Origin: Marisediminicola senii
Lineage (GTDB): Bacteria > Actinomycetota > Actinomycetes > Actinomycetales > Microbacteriaceae
Assembly (NCBI RefSeq): GCF_011057645.1
Contig: NZ_JAALGE010000001.1
Location: forward strand, 277,139-341,138
Length of the DNA stretch: 64,000 nucleotides
Direction of reading: 5' to 3'
Made by a program: the position numbers and the translations under genes. Below the pieces are notes generated by a model. That model worked only from the letters and a program-made list of their open reading frames with translations, was not told the origin of the DNA and did no database searches. How positions within the stretch are numbered: the stretch's first letter is position 1; each line of letters starts with the position of its first letter. Positions 8,584 to 21,820 of this stretch are shown here, piece by piece.

Positions 8584-9210
8584 TCAGTGCTGCGGAGACC
8601 CGTACCGTTCGCCGACCGGGATCTCGACCGCGACGGTGCTGCCGGGCTGCGCGAGCGGACACGCCCACGCCGGGTCGTACGCGCACGACGGGTTGTAGGC
8701 GAAGTTGAAGTCGAGCACGAGGCTGCGCGGGGCGCTGCCCGGTCCGAGGTCGGCGCCCTTGATGGTGTCGAGCAGATACCGCCCGCCGCCGTAGGTGCCG
8801 CCGGCCAGCCGCGACAGCGCATCCTTGACCGGCACGAAGACACCGCCGCCGTAGACCGCGATCTTCCAGACGTCGAGTTCGCCGACACCGGGCACGTCGA
8901 CGACCCCGATGCGGTCGAACGGCACGACGCCGTCGGTTCCGGTCTCGAAGTCCATGTGCTTCTCCTCGGCGGCTTGCACCTCGACCTCGAACCGCCACGC
9001 GGGGTCGTAGGGAGGCACGCGCAGGCCGGTGAAGGCCGCGAGGTCGTCGGCGAGCAGGGGAGACGACGGATGTTCGGCGAACAGCGAGTCGCGCTCTCGT
9101 CGCCACAGGTCGTGCGCGGCGGGCAGGTCGGTCGCCAGGCGAACCTCGGCATACATCGCGAAGACGCGGCGCCGCCAGTCGAGAAGCGCGAGTGCAGACG
9201 CCGGGGTCAC
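8584..9210 (-). CDS. DUF1684-domain protein
   Basis: A 208-residue protein of the DUF1684 family, whose biochemical function is unknown. Typical family stretches are LDWRRRVFAMYAEVR near the N-terminus, VPFDRIGVVDVP in the middle, and LDFNFAYNPSCAYDPAW near the C-terminus. No signal peptide or membrane segment is present. The start GTG at 9210 overlaps the upstream SRPBCC gene stop by four bases (GTGA), which indicates translational coupling. The frame extends further upstream with Arg/Ala-rich sequence that looks non-coding. The preserved YNPSCAYD motif with two nearby cysteines may bind metal; that is speculation. Confidence 0.78.
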   Translation of the reverse strand: MTPASALALLDWRRRVFAMYAEVRLATDLPAAHDLWRRERDSLFAEHPSSPLLADDLAAFTGLRVPPYDPAWRFEVEVQAAEEKHMDFETGTDGVVPFDRIGVVDVPGVGELDVWKIAVYGGGVFVPVKDALSRLAGGTYGGGRYLLDTIKGADLGPGSAPRSLVLDFNFAYNPSCAYDPAWACPLAQPGSTVAVEIPVGERYGSPQH

Positions 9211-9671
9211 CACGTGCGGGCCAGGTGCCGCATGCGCAGCGCGCGCCACTGCCAGAACAGCCAGTAGCCCGGCCACAGCAGAGCCGACAGGTAGCCCGCG
9301 TCGAAGACGAGCTGGTCGCGGTACAGGGTGCGTCCGTCGGGCAGCGGTGCGACCGCCATGGTGTGCTGCCACTGCGTCGTGACGGTGAAGATGCCGGAGA
9401 GTCCGTAACCGGAGTCGCGTATCAACCGTGCGCCCATGCGATCGCGCGGGTAGCTGATCGCGATGACCTGCTCGCCGACGGGAACGATACCGAGGCCGGC
9501 GACGGCGACCCGGTGCTCACCTTCCGGCCAGAGCTCGGGAAAGCCGTCTGCCTCGAGCGACTGAAAGTCGAGCAGCGGCGACGACACCTCCTTCAGAACG
9601 GAGGGGGAGCGGATGGCGCGCCACGCGACGTCCGCGTCGCAGTCGAGCACCAGCTTGAGGAGAACACGCAT
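9207..9671 (-). CDS. SRPBCC-superfamily (START-like) ligand-binding protein
   Basis: A 154-residue protein that looks like the helix-grip SRPBCC fold: it starts MRVLLKLVLDCDADVAWRAI, has a central beta-rich part, and ends in a helix (YLSALLWPGYWLFWQWRALR). Such proteins bind hydrophobic ligands or act as cyclases; the ligand is unknown. The C-terminal aromatic-rich helix (five Trp/Tyr in 12 residues) is unusual and could contact membrane. It is co-transcribed and translationally coupled with the DUF1684 gene through a four-base overlap, so the two probably act together. Start ATG at 9671 was chosen because the sequence upstream is Pro/Arg-rich and unlike coding neighbours. Confidence 0.7.
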   Translation of the reverse strand: MRVLLKLVLDCDADVAWRAIRSPSVLKEVSSPLLDFQSLEADGFPELWPEGEHRVAVAGLGIVPVGEQVIAISYPRDRMGARLIRDSGYGLSGIFTVTTQWQHTMAVAPLPDGRTLYRDQLVFDAGYLSALLWPGYWLFWQWRALRMRHLARTW

Positions 9672-9745
9672 GACTCCAGTGTCGGTACTGCGGGGTCGCA
9701 AAGCCGAGAGGCGGGGCCGTGTCGCCGACGCGATACTGTCGAATG

Positions 9746-10300
9746 GTGGATTCGACGCACTCGCAGAGCCAGTACCAGGTCCGTTTCGACTGGGGAGTCG
9801 CGGGTGCCGCAGACGTCGGCGACGGGGTCGACGTGACGGTGTGGGTCGACGCCCTCGAGGCGGTCGGCGCCGCGGCATCCATCGACGACCTGCCGGGCAC
9901 CGTGGTGACCGCGACCCTGCGCAACCGCAGCGCCGTGGCCGACTGGGTGCTCGCGCGGCAGGCGGAGAAGGGCGACCGGTTCGTCGTCGCGATCATCGCC
10001 GCCGGTGACACCAGGGCCGATGGCAGCGCCCGCGTCTCGGTAGAGGACCTGCTCGCCGCCGGTGCCGTCATCGACGCGCTCACCGAGCGGGGCATCGACC
10101 ACTGCTCACCCGAGGCGGCGGCCGCATCGGCGGCGTTCGCGGGGCTCCGGTCGGCGACCAGGCACCTCGTCGGGGCGTCGGGTAACGGGCGTGCGATCGC
10201 CGCGGCCGGCCGCCGTGACGACGTGCTGCATTCGGCCCAGCTGGATGCCAGCACCGAGGTCATCGCGCGGGGGAATGCGCGGGGCGACCAGCACGGTTGA
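9746..10300 (+). CDS. ComB-like 2-phosphosulfolactate phosphatase homologue
   Basis: A 184-residue protein similar to 2-phosphosulfolactate phosphatase (ComB), known from coenzyme M and sulfolactate metabolism but common in actinobacteria as an uncharacterised homologue. Family-like features are VRFDWGVAGA near the N-terminus, ASIDDLPGTVVTATLRN, and SPEAAAASAAF. It is shorter than typical ComB (about 230 residues). A -10-like TACTGT ends six bases before GTG 9746, so a leaderless mRNA starting there is likely; ATG at 9743 in the same frame is the alternative. The gene diverges from the SRPBCC/DUF1684 pair with about 75 bases between. Confidence 0.65.
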   Translation: MDSTHSQSQYQVRFDWGVAGAADVGDGVDVTVWVDALEAVGAAASIDDLPGTVVTATLRNRSAVADWVLARQAEKGDRFVVAIIAAGDTRADGSARVSVEDLLAAGAVIDALTERGIDHCSPEAAAASAAFAGLRSATRHLVGASGNGRAIAAAGRRDDVLHSAQLDASTEVIARGNARGDQHG

Positions 10301-10381
10301 CATACACGGGCCCCCGGCCCGAACCGCCGCCGGGCCTGACTACCGTTCATCGTTTCGTCGTCGATACCCAGGAGGCATCCC

Positions 10382-10684
10382 ATGAAGGCCACACTCAACG
10401 GCACCGTGATCGCCGAGGCTCCGAAGGAGGAGCTCGTGATGATCGAGGGCAACTGGTACTTTCCGCCGGCCAGCGTCAACACCGAGTACTTCTCCGACTC
10501 GCCCACCCAGTACAACTGCCCGTGGAAGGGCGACGCCAAGTACTTCGTGGTGAAGGACGGCGACACTGGCCTGCAGGACCGCGCGTGGAGCTACCCGACC
10601 CCCTACGAGACCGCCATCCAGCGCGTCGGCTCGGACTTCAGCGGGTACGTCGCATTCTGGAAAGAAGTAAAGGTCACCGAGTAG
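10382..10684 (+). CDS. DUF427 domain protein
   Basis: A 100-residue single-domain protein of the DUF427 family, a small beta-rich fold of unknown function common in actinobacteria and cyanobacteria. The family pattern IEGNWYFPPASV...YFSDSPTQYNCPWKGDAKYF and WSYPTPYETA is complete. An AGGAGG Shine-Dalgarno is placed seven bases before the ATG. No membrane segment or signal peptide. It converges on the SprT-like gene with 12 bases between the stops; a small GCTAC-CGA-GTAGC hairpin lies there. Confidence 0.85.
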   Translation: MKATLNGTVIAEAPKEELVMIEGNWYFPPASVNTEYFSDSPTQYNCPWKGDAKYFVVKDGDTGLQDRAWSYPTPYETAIQRVGSDFSGYVAFWKEVKVTE

Positions 10685-10696
10685 TCGGTTGCGGCG

Positions 10697-11176
10697 CTAC
10701 CGAGTAGCGGACTGCCGGTGCGGGCCGACCTGGCGTTCCGTCCAGTGGATCAGGAACGCCGGGTCGAACCGCTTCGAGCATCGACCGCACGCCATCGGCC
10801 GCGCCGGGCGGCGGTAGCGGTAGTGCGTGTGGCCGCCCGGACACTGCCCGACCCACGGAGCGAGGTCACCCGCGATCGCGCCGTCGTGCAGTCTGCTGCC
10901 GACGTAGCCGATGTCCCTCGCCACCGATTTCCATTTGGCACCATGCCCCGCCCGCGACCCCGCGATGGCGTGCGCCACCTCGTGCAGCAGCACCTGGTGG
11001 ATCTCGTCGTCGGCGTAGCGAGCGGCGAGGTGACGGGACACCGAGATGCGCCGGTCGGTGTAGTTGCAGAGCCCGGCCCGCGTCTTTGCCGAGTCGAAGC
11101 GAAAGCTCCATGAGGTGTCGAGGTGCAGTGCGATGAGGGCCTCTGCCCACTGCCGCACCCGGTCTAGTTCAGCCAC
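10697..11176 (-). CDS. SprT-like zinc metalloprotein
   Basis: A 159-residue SprT-like domain protein. The zincin motif HEVAH is at residues 65-69 with a third histidine at residue 78 (GHGAKW), the ligands expected for a SprT/Spartan-type metallopeptidase. The C-terminal part carries a zinc-ribbon-like CPGGH...CGRC set. Spartan proteins cut DNA-protein crosslinks, but the role of the bacterial relatives is not established. The start GTG at 11176 has TAGGTT ending six bases upstream, consistent with a leaderless mRNA. Confidence 0.85.
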   Translation of the reverse strand: MAELDRVRQWAEALIALHLDTSWSFRFDSAKTRAGLCNYTDRRISVSRHLAARYADDEIHQVLLHEVAHAIAGSRAGHGAKWKSVARDIGYVGSRLHDGAIAGDLAPWVGQCPGGHTHYRYRRPARPMACGRCSKRFDPAFLIHWTERQVGPHRQSATR

Positions 11177-11262
11177 GCGACGAACCTAAGCCCGGCGACC
11201 GACGTCGCCGCTGGACCCCGGCATAGGCGGGCAGTGTCCGGATGAAACGCGAGTGGGCAGGA

Positions 11263-11763
11263 CTAGTCGCGCTCGGCGATGGCGCCGCGCTCGATGTACT
11301 CGAGGGCGCTGTTCAGCGACTGCAACTGCTCGTGCGGTGCGCGCTGCGCGGTGCGCAGCTCGATCAGCTCGACCAGGGCGGTCTTGGCATCTTCGAGGCG
11401 CCCGAGGTCGACCGACAGGCTGGCCTGCTGGAACAGCGCGGTGGATTCGAGTTCGCCCCAGCCTTCGGTGCGGGCCGACTGGCGGCACGCCTTGACCTCG
11501 GTGATCGCACGTTCGAGCGACCCCTGGTCGTGCAGCACGCGGGCGCGGCGGAGCCGGGCTTCGGTGACCATCTCGCGGTCTCCCGTGAAGAAGGCGAGCC
11601 GGTAGCTCTCTTCCGCCGTGGCCAGGGCCTCGTCGAGGCGCCCGAGCACGCGCAGCAGCTCGGCCCGTTCGGCGACGGCGTCGGTGCTGCGCGCGGTGCC
11701 GAGTTCTTCGAGGCGCGCGCGGGCGGCTTTCTCGTCCGTCTGTTCGCGGAATGTGTTGCTCAT
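11263..11763 (-). CDS. Tetratricopeptide-repeat protein
   Basis: A 166-residue all-helical protein with TPR-like units (AELLRVLGRLDEALATAEES, then ARLRRARVLHDQGSLERAI, then ALFQQASLSVDLGRLEDA), expected to mediate protein contacts in the cytoplasm. No partner can be named. Two adjacent ATGs exist (11766 and 11763); the second has better spacing from AGGA. A -10-like TAATCT lies just upstream. It stands alone between the SprT-like gene and the sugar dehydrogenase lipoprotein gene, all on the minus strand. Confidence 0.75.
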   Translation of the reverse strand: MSNTFREQTDEKAARARLEELGTARSTDAVAERAELLRVLGRLDEALATAEESYRLAFFTGDREMVTEARLRRARVLHDQGSLERAITEVKACRQSARTEGWGELESTALFQQASLSVDLGRLEDAKTALVELIELRTAQRAPHEQLQSLNSALEYIERGAIAERD

Positions 11764-11797
11764 CATCGTCCTACGAGATTAGCCCGCCGCCGGGGGT

Positions 11798-13003
11798 TCA
11801 TCTTCCCTGCACCGGTGCGAGTTGAACTTGGATGACCTGGTCGTCGCCGTCGCGAGGCGATCCGTTGCCGTCGGTGTTGCTCGTGAGCACCCACAGCGTT
11901 CCGTCGGGGCCGGCCGCGACATCCCGGATCCGGCCGTACGTCTGCTGGAACCACGGCACCGTCGTCGCGCCGCCGTCGTAGATCGCCCACACCCGCTGGC
12001 CGCGCAGCGACGCGAGGAAGAACGTGCCGCGAACGTGGGCGAGGCCGCTCGGGCTCGCCTCGGCGGTCGACCACTGTGCCGCGGGATTCACGTAGGCGGG
12101 GTCGTCGCTGACGCCCTCCACCACGGGCCAGCCGTAGTTGGCGCCCGGCTCGATGCGGTTGAACTCGTCCCAGGTGTTCTGCCCGAACTCGGCCGCCCAC
12201 AGCTGGCCGTCGTCGTCCCACGCGATGCCCTGCGGGTTGCGATGCCCGAGGGAGTAGACGAGCGACCCCGCGGTGGGGTTGTCGTCAGGGGCCGCGCCGG
12301 CCGGCGTCATCCGCAGGATCTTGCCGTTCAGCGAGGCAGGGTCCTGTGAGCTGGTACGGATGCTGGCATCTCCCGTCGTGGCGTAGAGCATGCCATCAGG
12401 GCCGAACGCGATGCGGCCGCCGTTGTGGTTGCCCGCCTTGACGATGCCGGTGAGCACGTTCTCGCTCGCGCCGAGCGTGAGTGCTCCCGCGGCGCCCTGC
12501 AGCGGCATCCGTACGATGCGGTTGTCCGACGCCGAGGTGTGGAACGCGTACAGCCACGTGGTGTCGCCGTCGACGAGGGTGTCGAGGCCGAGCAGGCCGC
12601 CCTCGCCGCCGGGCACCGTGTCGGCGATTACCCCGACCTCGCGCAGGTCGCCGGCCGCGGTGCGTTCGAGGATGCGCCCGGTGTCGCGCTCGGAGATGAG
12701 CACAGAGCCGCTGTCGAGGGGAGCGAGCGACCACGGGGTCTCGAGTCCCGTCGCGACCTGGATCGGCTCGCCGACCGGCTGCACGGGGCCGGGATCGGGG
12801 GCAGGAGCGGGGACGGGCTCGGCGGGAGCCGCGGAGTCACCCGGCTCGCTCGGGCTCGGGGATGGCGAGCTGGGGGCCGGCGGAAGCGGTGTCGCCTGCT
12901 CCTGCGCGGCGCACCCGGTGATCGCCATCGTGCCGGCCAGCAGGAGGGCGGCGCCCGTGGTTGCCCCACCGCGCCGCCTGGTTGCGTTGCCCCGTGTGCT
13001 CAT
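11798..13003 (-). CDS. PQQ-dependent sugar dehydrogenase lipoprotein (glucose/sorbosone type)
   Basis: A 401-residue secreted lipoprotein. The signal peptide ends in a lipobox with acylated cysteine C31 (AITGC), followed by a Pro/Ser/Ala-rich spacer of about 45 residues that holds the catalytic domain off the membrane. The six-bladed soluble glucose dehydrogenase fold is recognised from TPWSLAPL, GLLGLD, YATTGDAS, LGHRNPQGIAWD and NYGWP. The family oxidises aldoses using pyrroloquinoline quinone; substrate and true cofactor are untested here. The start ATG at 13003 has GACAAT seven bases upstream; an ATG at 13012 would add three residues. It lies directly downstream of the spermidine-synthase-like gene. 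Confidence 0.86.
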   Translation of the reverse strand: MSTRGNATRRRGGATTGAALLLAGTMAITGCAAQEQATPLPPAPSSPSPSPSEPGDSAAPAEPVPAPAPDPGPVQPVGEPIQVATGLETPWSLAPLDSGSVLISERDTGRILERTAAGDLREVGVIADTVPGGEGGLLGLDTLVDGDTTWLYAFHTSASDNRIVRMPLQGAAGALTLGASENVLTGIVKAGNHNGGRIAFGPDGMLYATTGDASIRTSSQDPASLNGKILRMTPAGAAPDDNPTAGSLVYSLGHRNPQGIAWDDDGQLWAAEFGQNTWDEFNRIEPGANYGWPVVEGVSDDPAYVNPAAQWSTAEASPSGLAHVRGTFFLASLRGQRVWAIYDGGATTVPWFQQTYGRIRDVAAGPDGTLWVLTSNTDGNGSPRDGDDQVIQVQLAPVQGR

Positions 13004-13013
13004 GCACCCCATT

Positions 13014-13075
13014 GTCGGCGACCCGGCTGGGCGGCCGGTCAGCTGTCGGCGACCCGGCAGCGCGGTCGGTCAGCT
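13014..13075. repeat. Two-copy 31-bp tandem repeat
   Basis: Positions 13014-13044 and 13045-13075 are directly adjacent copies, 28 of 31 bases identical, beginning GTCGGCGACCCGG and ending CGGTCAGCT. The second copy contains the stop codon of the spermidine-synthase-like gene, and the first overlaps the presumed -10 element of the lipoprotein gene. Confidence 0.9.
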
Positions 13076-13933
13076 GCCGCGGCGCACCTGGAAGATGTTC
13101 TTCGACGGGGGAGGCGACGGGATCGCGGTGGCGTCGGTCACGATCGGGGCGCCCGCGATGAAGTCGTCGAGCTCTCGACCGGCGACCATCTTCGACGGGT
13201 GTGGTCCGCCGGCCAGCAGCCGTGGCATCCACTCCAACGGCAGTTCGTCCCGGGAGCCGACCAGCACGATGTTGCCGAACCGGCGGCTCTTGAGGATCTG
13301 CGTCTCGGCCAGCGCCGCGACGTTGCCGAGGGCACACTGCAGCGTCGCCGCCTGCCCGCGCGCGAATGCGAGGCCGGGACCGTCGGCGACGTTGACCACC
13401 ACGACGCCGCCTGGCGCGAGCAGCGTCGCGACCTCGGTGTAGAACTCGAGGCTGGTCACGTGCGCGGGAGTGCGTGCCCCCGAGAAGACGTCGACCACGA
13501 CGAGGTCGGCGCTGCCGCGGAGCCCGGGCGGCAGCTTCTCGAGCACCTCGCGGGCGTCGCCGTGCCGCACCCGGATCGACGCCTGCTTCGGCAGCGGCAT
13601 CTCGGCGCGAACGAAATCGACGAGGTCGCTCTCGAGCTCGATCACCTGCTGGCGGGAACCCGGGCGGGTCGCCTCGATGTAGCGGGGCAACGTGAACGCG
13701 CCAGCCCCGAGGTGCACGGCGGTGATAGGGGAGCCGCTGTCGCCCAACTGGTCGATCACGTGCCCGATGCGCTGGATGTATTCGAAGAACAGCTGGCTGG
13801 GGTCGTCGAGGTTGACGTGTGACTGCGGGGTTCCGTCGACGGTGAGGGTCACGCTGCCCGGTACGAAGCGATCCGGGGCGATCTCGGCGAGGAATCCGCT
13901 CGATTTCAGCACGATGGAGGGGTTATCTGGCAC
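13070..13933 (-). CDS. Spermidine-synthase-like protein (class I SAM/dcSAM fold)
   Basis: A 287-residue protein of the polyamine aminopropyltransferase fold without the membrane domain seen in fused forms. The nucleotide-binding glycine motif HLGAGAFTLPRY, the acidic IELESDLVDF and the active-site-like VVVDVFSG are present. True spermidine synthase has DDG-type active-site acids; here GDAREVL and DVFSGAR occupy those places, so substrate is uncertain. GTG at 13933 is favoured: TATCGT ends six bases upstream (leaderless type) and homology starts there. An in-frame ATG at 14002 would overlap the rpoB promoter. Confidence 0.8.
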   Translation of the reverse strand: MPDNPSIVLKSSGFLAEIAPDRFVPGSVTLTVDGTPQSHVNLDDPSQLFFEYIQRIGHVIDQLGDSGSPITAVHLGAGAFTLPRYIEATRPGSRQQVIELESDLVDFVRAEMPLPKQASIRVRHGDAREVLEKLPPGLRGSADLVVVDVFSGARTPAHVTSLEFYTEVATLLAPGGVVVVNVADGPGLAFARGQAATLQCALGNVAALAETQILKSRRFGNIVLVGSRDELPLEWMPRLLAGGPHPSKMVAGRELDDFIAGAPIVTDATAIPSPPPSKNIFQVRRGS

Positions 13934-14003
13934 GCTCCGACGATAGCCCGCGCCGGTGACCGGCGAGTTATACCCCGAATTTTGAAACAGGTCAAGGATC
14001 AAC

Positions 14004-14032
14004 TAGACACGGCGCGTCTGGGGACCTATGCT
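14004..14032 (+). promoter_or_regulatory. Promoter of rpoB-rpoC
   Basis: A -35 box TAGACA (14004-14009), a 17-base spacer and a -10 box TATGCT (14027-14032) form a good housekeeping-sigma promoter. It predicts an rpoB leader of about 135 bases. No gene is seen between the promoter and the rpoB start. Confidence 0.65.
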
Positions 14033-14174
14033 TGTTCTTTGCGCTCCTGGAAGATCTACGCCTTCATATTGCGGTCGGCCCTCGCGTGAGCAGTCAGATT
14101 CTGCCACGACGATTCCATGGAGCAATCACCACACCGACTGTAACTGGCCACGAGGCCCACCGGAGGTTATTTCC

Positions 14175-17100
14175 TTGGCTGCTGCTCGCAACGCAACCAC
14201 CAGCAATTCCCACAAGAACGGTCGGACGGCATCCCGTCTCTCGTTCGCCAAGATCACGGACAACCTGACGGTACCCGATCTTCTGGCCCTGCAGACCGAG
14301 AGCTTCGACTGGCTCGTCGGCAACGACATCTGGAAGAACCGGGTCGCCGAAGCGCAGGCCCAGGGACGCCAGGACCTCGCATCGCGCAGCGGCCTCGAGG
14401 AGATCTTCGAAGAGATCTCCCCCATCGAGGACCTCGGCGAGACGATGCAGCTGTCGTTCGCGAAGCCCGAGCTCGAGCCCGAGAAGTACACGATCGACGA
14501 ATGCAAGGAGCGCGGCAAGACCTATTCCGCTCCCCTCTACGTCGAGGCCGAGTTCATGAACCACCTCACGGGTGAGATCAAGACCCAGACCGTCTTCATG
14601 GGTGACTTTCCCCTGATGACCGAAAAGGGCACGTTCATCATCAACGGCACCGAGCGTGTCGTCGTGTCGCAGCTCGTGCGTAGCCCCGGCGTCTACTTCG
14701 ACCGCGCGCAGGAGAAGACCTCCGACAAGGACATCTACTCCGCCCGCATCATCCCGAGCCGCGGTGCATGGCTCGAGTTCGAGATCGACAAGCGCGACCA
14801 GGTGGGCGTCCGCATCGACCGCAAGCGCAAGCAGTCGGTCACCGTCTTCCTCAAGGCCCTCGGCCTGACCAGCGAAGAGATCCTCGAGGAGTTCAAGGGC
14901 TTCTCGTCGATCGAGCTGACCCTCGAGAAGGACAACATCCTGACGAAGGATGAAGCCCTCAAGGACATCTACCGCAAGCTCCGTCCGGGAGAGCAGGTCG
15001 CCGCCGAGGCAGCCCGCGCGCTCCTCGACAACTTCTACTTCAACTCGAAGCGCTACGACCTCGCGAAGGTCGGTCGTTACAAGATCAACCGCAAGCTCGG
15101 TATCGAAGCCGACCTGTCGAACTCGGTCCTGACCAACGAAGACATCATCGGCACGATCAAGTACCTGGTGTCGCTGCACGACGAGCAGAAGACGATCGCC
15201 GGCGTTCGCGACGGCAAGCCCGTCGACATCCGCCTCGACATCGACGACATCGACCACTTCGGCAACCGTCGTATCCGCGCGGTCGGCGAGCTCATCCAGA
15301 ACCAGGTGCGCACCGGCCTCAGCCGCATGGAGCGCGTCGTTCGCGAGCGCATGACCACGCAGGACATCGAAGCGATCACCCCGCAGACCCTGATCAACGT
15401 GCGCCCCGTCGTCGCCGCGATCAAGGAGTTCTTCGGAACCTCGCAGCTGAGCCAGTTCATGGACCAGAACAACCCCCTCGCTGGCCTGACGCACAAGCGT
15501 CGCCTGTCTGCGCTGGGCCCGGGTGGTCTGAGCCGTGAGCGTGCAGGCGTCGAGGTGCGAGACGTTCACCCGTCGCACTACGGCCGCATGTGCCCGATCG
15601 AGACCCCGGAAGGCCCGAACATCGGCCTGATCGGATCGCTCGCATCGTTCGCCCGCATCAACGCGTTCGGGTTCATCGAGACCCCGTACCGCCGCGTCGT
15701 CGACGGTGTCGTCACCGAGACCATCGACTACCTGACCGCCAGCGAAGAAGACGAATTCATCGTCGCGCAGGCCAACGCCCCCCTCACCAAGGACGCCCGC
15801 TTCGCCGAAGCCCGCGTCCTGGCGCGGAAGAAGGGTGGAGAGGTCGACCTCATCCCCGGCGAAGACATCGGATACATGGACGTCTCGCCGCGCCAGATGG
15901 TGTCTGTCGCGACATCCCTCATCCCCTTCCTCGAGCACGACGATGCGAACCGCGCACTCATGGGTGCCAACATGCAGCGCCAGGCCGTTCCGCTGCTGCG
16001 CAGCGAGAGCCCGCTCGTCGGAACCGGTATGGAGGGCTACGCGGCCATCGACGCCGGAGACGTGCTCACCGCCGACAAGGCGGGTGTCGTCTCCGAGGTC
16101 TCGGCCGAGGTCGTCACCGTGCAGCTCGACGAGGGTGGGACGCAGAGCTACTACCTGCGCAAGTTCGACCGCTCCAACCAGGGCACCAGCTACAACCACC
16201 GCGTGATCGTGAGCGCGGGCGACCGCGTCGAGGTCGGCGAGGTCCTGGCAGACGGCCCCGCGACGGAGAACGGCGAGCTCGCGCTGGGCAAGAACCTCCT
16301 CGTGGCGTTCATGCCGTGGGAGGGCCACAACTTCGAAGACGCGATCATCCTGAGCCAGAACCTGGTGAAGGACGACGTGCTCTCCTCGATCCACATCGAG
16401 GAGTACGAGGTCGACGCCCGCGACACCAAGCTCGGCAAGGAGGAGATCACCCGTGACCTCCCCAACGTCAGCCCGGAGCTGCTGGCCGACCTCGACGAGC
16501 GCGGCATCATCCGCATCGGCGCCGAGGTCCGCCCCGGCGACATCCTCGTCGGCAAAGTCACGCCCAAGGGCGAGACCGAGCTGTCGGCCGAGGAGCGCCT
16601 GCTGCGCGCCATCTTCAACGAGAAGAGCCGCGAAGTGCGCGACACCTCGCTGAAGGTTCCCCACGGTGAGCAGGGCACGATCATCGCCGTCAAGGAGTTC
16701 AACGCCGACAACGACGACGAGCTCGGCTCGGGCGTCAACCAGCGCGTCGTCGTGTACATCGCCCAGAAGCGCAAGATCACCGAGGGCGACAAGCTCGCCG
16801 GACGCCACGGCAACAAGGGCGTCATCTCGAAGATCCTGCCGGTCGAAGACATGCCGTTCCTCGCGGACGGAACCCCGGTCGACATCGTGCTGAACCCGCT
16901 CGGTATCCCCGGACGAATGAACTTCGGCCAGGTTCTCGAGACCCACCTCGGGTGGATCGCGAAGCAGGGCTGGAACGTCGAGGGCAGCCCGAAGTGGGCA
17001 GGCCGTCTTCCCGAGCAGGCGCACTCCGCCGCCCCAGGCACCAAGGTCGCGACCCCGGTGTTCGACGGTGCGCTCGAGGAAGAGATCGCAGGTCTGCTCG

Positions 17101-17666
17101 ACTCGACCACCCCGACCCGTGACGGCGACCGCCTGATCGACTCGACCGGTAAGACCCGCCTCTTCGACGGCCGCTCCGGCGAGCCGTTCCCCGAGCCGGT
17201 CTCCGTGGGGTACATGTACATCCTCAAGCTCCACCACCTCGTCGACGACAAGATCCACGCGCGTTCGACCGGGCCGTACTCGATGATCACGCAGCAGCCG
17301 CTGGGTGGTAAGGCGCAGTTCGGTGGACAGCGCTTCGGTGAGATGGAGGTGTGGGCCCTCGAGGCCTATGGCGCCGCCTACGCACTGCAGGAGTTGCTCA
17401 CCATCAAGTCCGACGACATCCTCGGCCGCGTCAAGGTCTACGAGGCGATCGTCAAGGGCGAGAACATCCAGGAGCCCGGTATCCCCGAGAGCTTCAAGGT
17501 TCTGATCAAGGAAATGCAGTCGCTGTGCCTGAACGTCGAGGTCCTCTCGGCAGACGGAACCACGGTCAGCCTGCGCGACACGGATGACGAGGTGTTCCGC
17601 GCGGCGGAAGAGCTCGGAATCAACATTTCCACCCGGTTCGAGAACTCGTCGATCGACGAGATCTAA
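14175..17666 (+). CDS. rpoB: RNA polymerase beta subunit
   Basis: The 1163-residue beta subunit of RNA polymerase, forming one side of the active-centre cleft with RpoC. The start is TTG at 14175, eight bases after a GGAGG Shine-Dalgarno and giving MAAARNATT, as in Microbacteriaceae homologues; longer readings run through the promoter. The rifampicin region [13 protein letters not shown]...[13 protein letters not shown] has the wild-type Asp, His and Ser at the common resistance positions, so rifampicin sensitivity is expected. The C-terminus ends SSIDEI. rpoC follows after 44 bases in the same transcript. Confidence 0.98.
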   Translation: MAAARNATTSNSHKNGRTASRLSFAKITDNLTVPDLLALQTESFDWLVGNDIWKNRVAEAQAQGRQDLASRSGLEEIFEEISPIEDLGETMQLSFAKPELEPEKYTIDECKERGKTYSAPLYVEAEFMNHLTGEIKTQTVFMGDFPLMTEKGTFIINGTERVVVSQLVRSPGVYFDRAQEKTSDKDIYSARIIPSRGAWLEFEIDKRDQVGVRIDRKRKQSVTVFLKALGLTSEEILEEFKGFSSIELTLEKDNILTKDEALKDIYRKLRPGEQVAAEAARALLDNFYFNSKRYDLAKVGRYKINRKLGIEADLSNSVLTNEDIIGTIKYLVSLHDEQKTIAGVRDGKPVDIRLDIDDIDHFGNRRIRAVGELIQNQVRTGLSRMERVVRERMTTQDIEAITPQTLINVRPVVAAIKEFFGTSQLSQFMDQNNPLAGLTHKRRLSALGPGGLSRERAGVEVRDVHPSHYGRMCPIETPEGPNIGLIGSLASFARINAFGFIETPYRRVVDGVVTETIDYLTASEEDEFIVAQANAPLTKDARFAEARVLARKKGGEVDLIPGEDIGYMDVSPRQMVSVATSLIPFLEHDDANRALMGANMQRQAVPLLRSESPLVGTGMEGYAAIDAGDVLTADKAGVVSEVSAEVVTVQLDEGGTQSYYLRKFDRSNQGTSYNHRVIVSAGDRVEVGEVLADGPATENGELALGKNLLVAFMPWEGHNFEDAIILSQNLVKDDVLSSIHIEEYEVDARDTKLGKEEITRDLPNVSPELLADLDERGIIRIGAEVRPGDILVGKVTPKGETELSAEERLLRAIFNEKSREVRDTSLKVPHGEQGTIIAVKEFNADNDDELGSGVNQRVVVYIAQKRKITEGDKLAGRHGNKGVISKILPVEDMPFLADGTPVDIVLNPLGIPGRMNFGQVLETHLGWIAKQGWNVEGSPKWAGRLPEQAHSAAPGTKVATPVFDGALEEEIAGLLDSTTPTRDGDRLIDSTGKTRLFDGRSGEPFPEPVSVGYMYILKLHHLVDDKIHARSTGPYSMITQQPLGGKAQFGGQRFGEMEVWALEAYGAAYALQELLTIKSDDILGRVKVYEAIVKGENIQEPGIPESFKVLIKEMQSLCLNVEVLSADGTTVSLRDTDDEVFRAAEELGINISTRFENSSIDEI

Positions 17667-17710
17667 CCGCGGCCTGATCCAGACTTTCGTTCCAAAGAGA
17701 GAAGAAAACA

Positions 17711-21592
<3,882 letters not shown>

Positions 21593-21623
21593 CCGGTCTC
21601 ACCACCGACAGCCAGTGACGACT

Positions 21624-21653
21624 GATGGCCCCCTGCTTCGGCGGGGGGCCATC
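21624..21653 (+). terminator. Terminator after rpoC
   Basis: A 13-bp stem (21624-21636 with 21641-21653, one G-T pair) capped by a TTCG tetraloop, 31 bases after the rpoC stop. There is no T-tract after it, a common state for hairpin terminators in high-GC actinobacteria. Confidence 0.85.
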
Positions 21654-21820
21654 GGCCGTTAAGGGGCCGGCGGGAGCGGTGGCGGCGGGCGCAGCATCCA
21701 CTTCTATGCATCCGGCATGAATCGGGGGCCGCGGCGGTTGTGTAACCCGACGACACATCCGCGCCCGCGTTCGGCCGGCCCGGGTACCGTGTCATTCTCC
21801 CCACATACGAAGGACATCCA

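Noticed and set aside
14175..17666. Rifampicin-resistance substitutions in RpoB
   Set aside because: The Asp, His and Ser of the resistance-determining region are all wild type.
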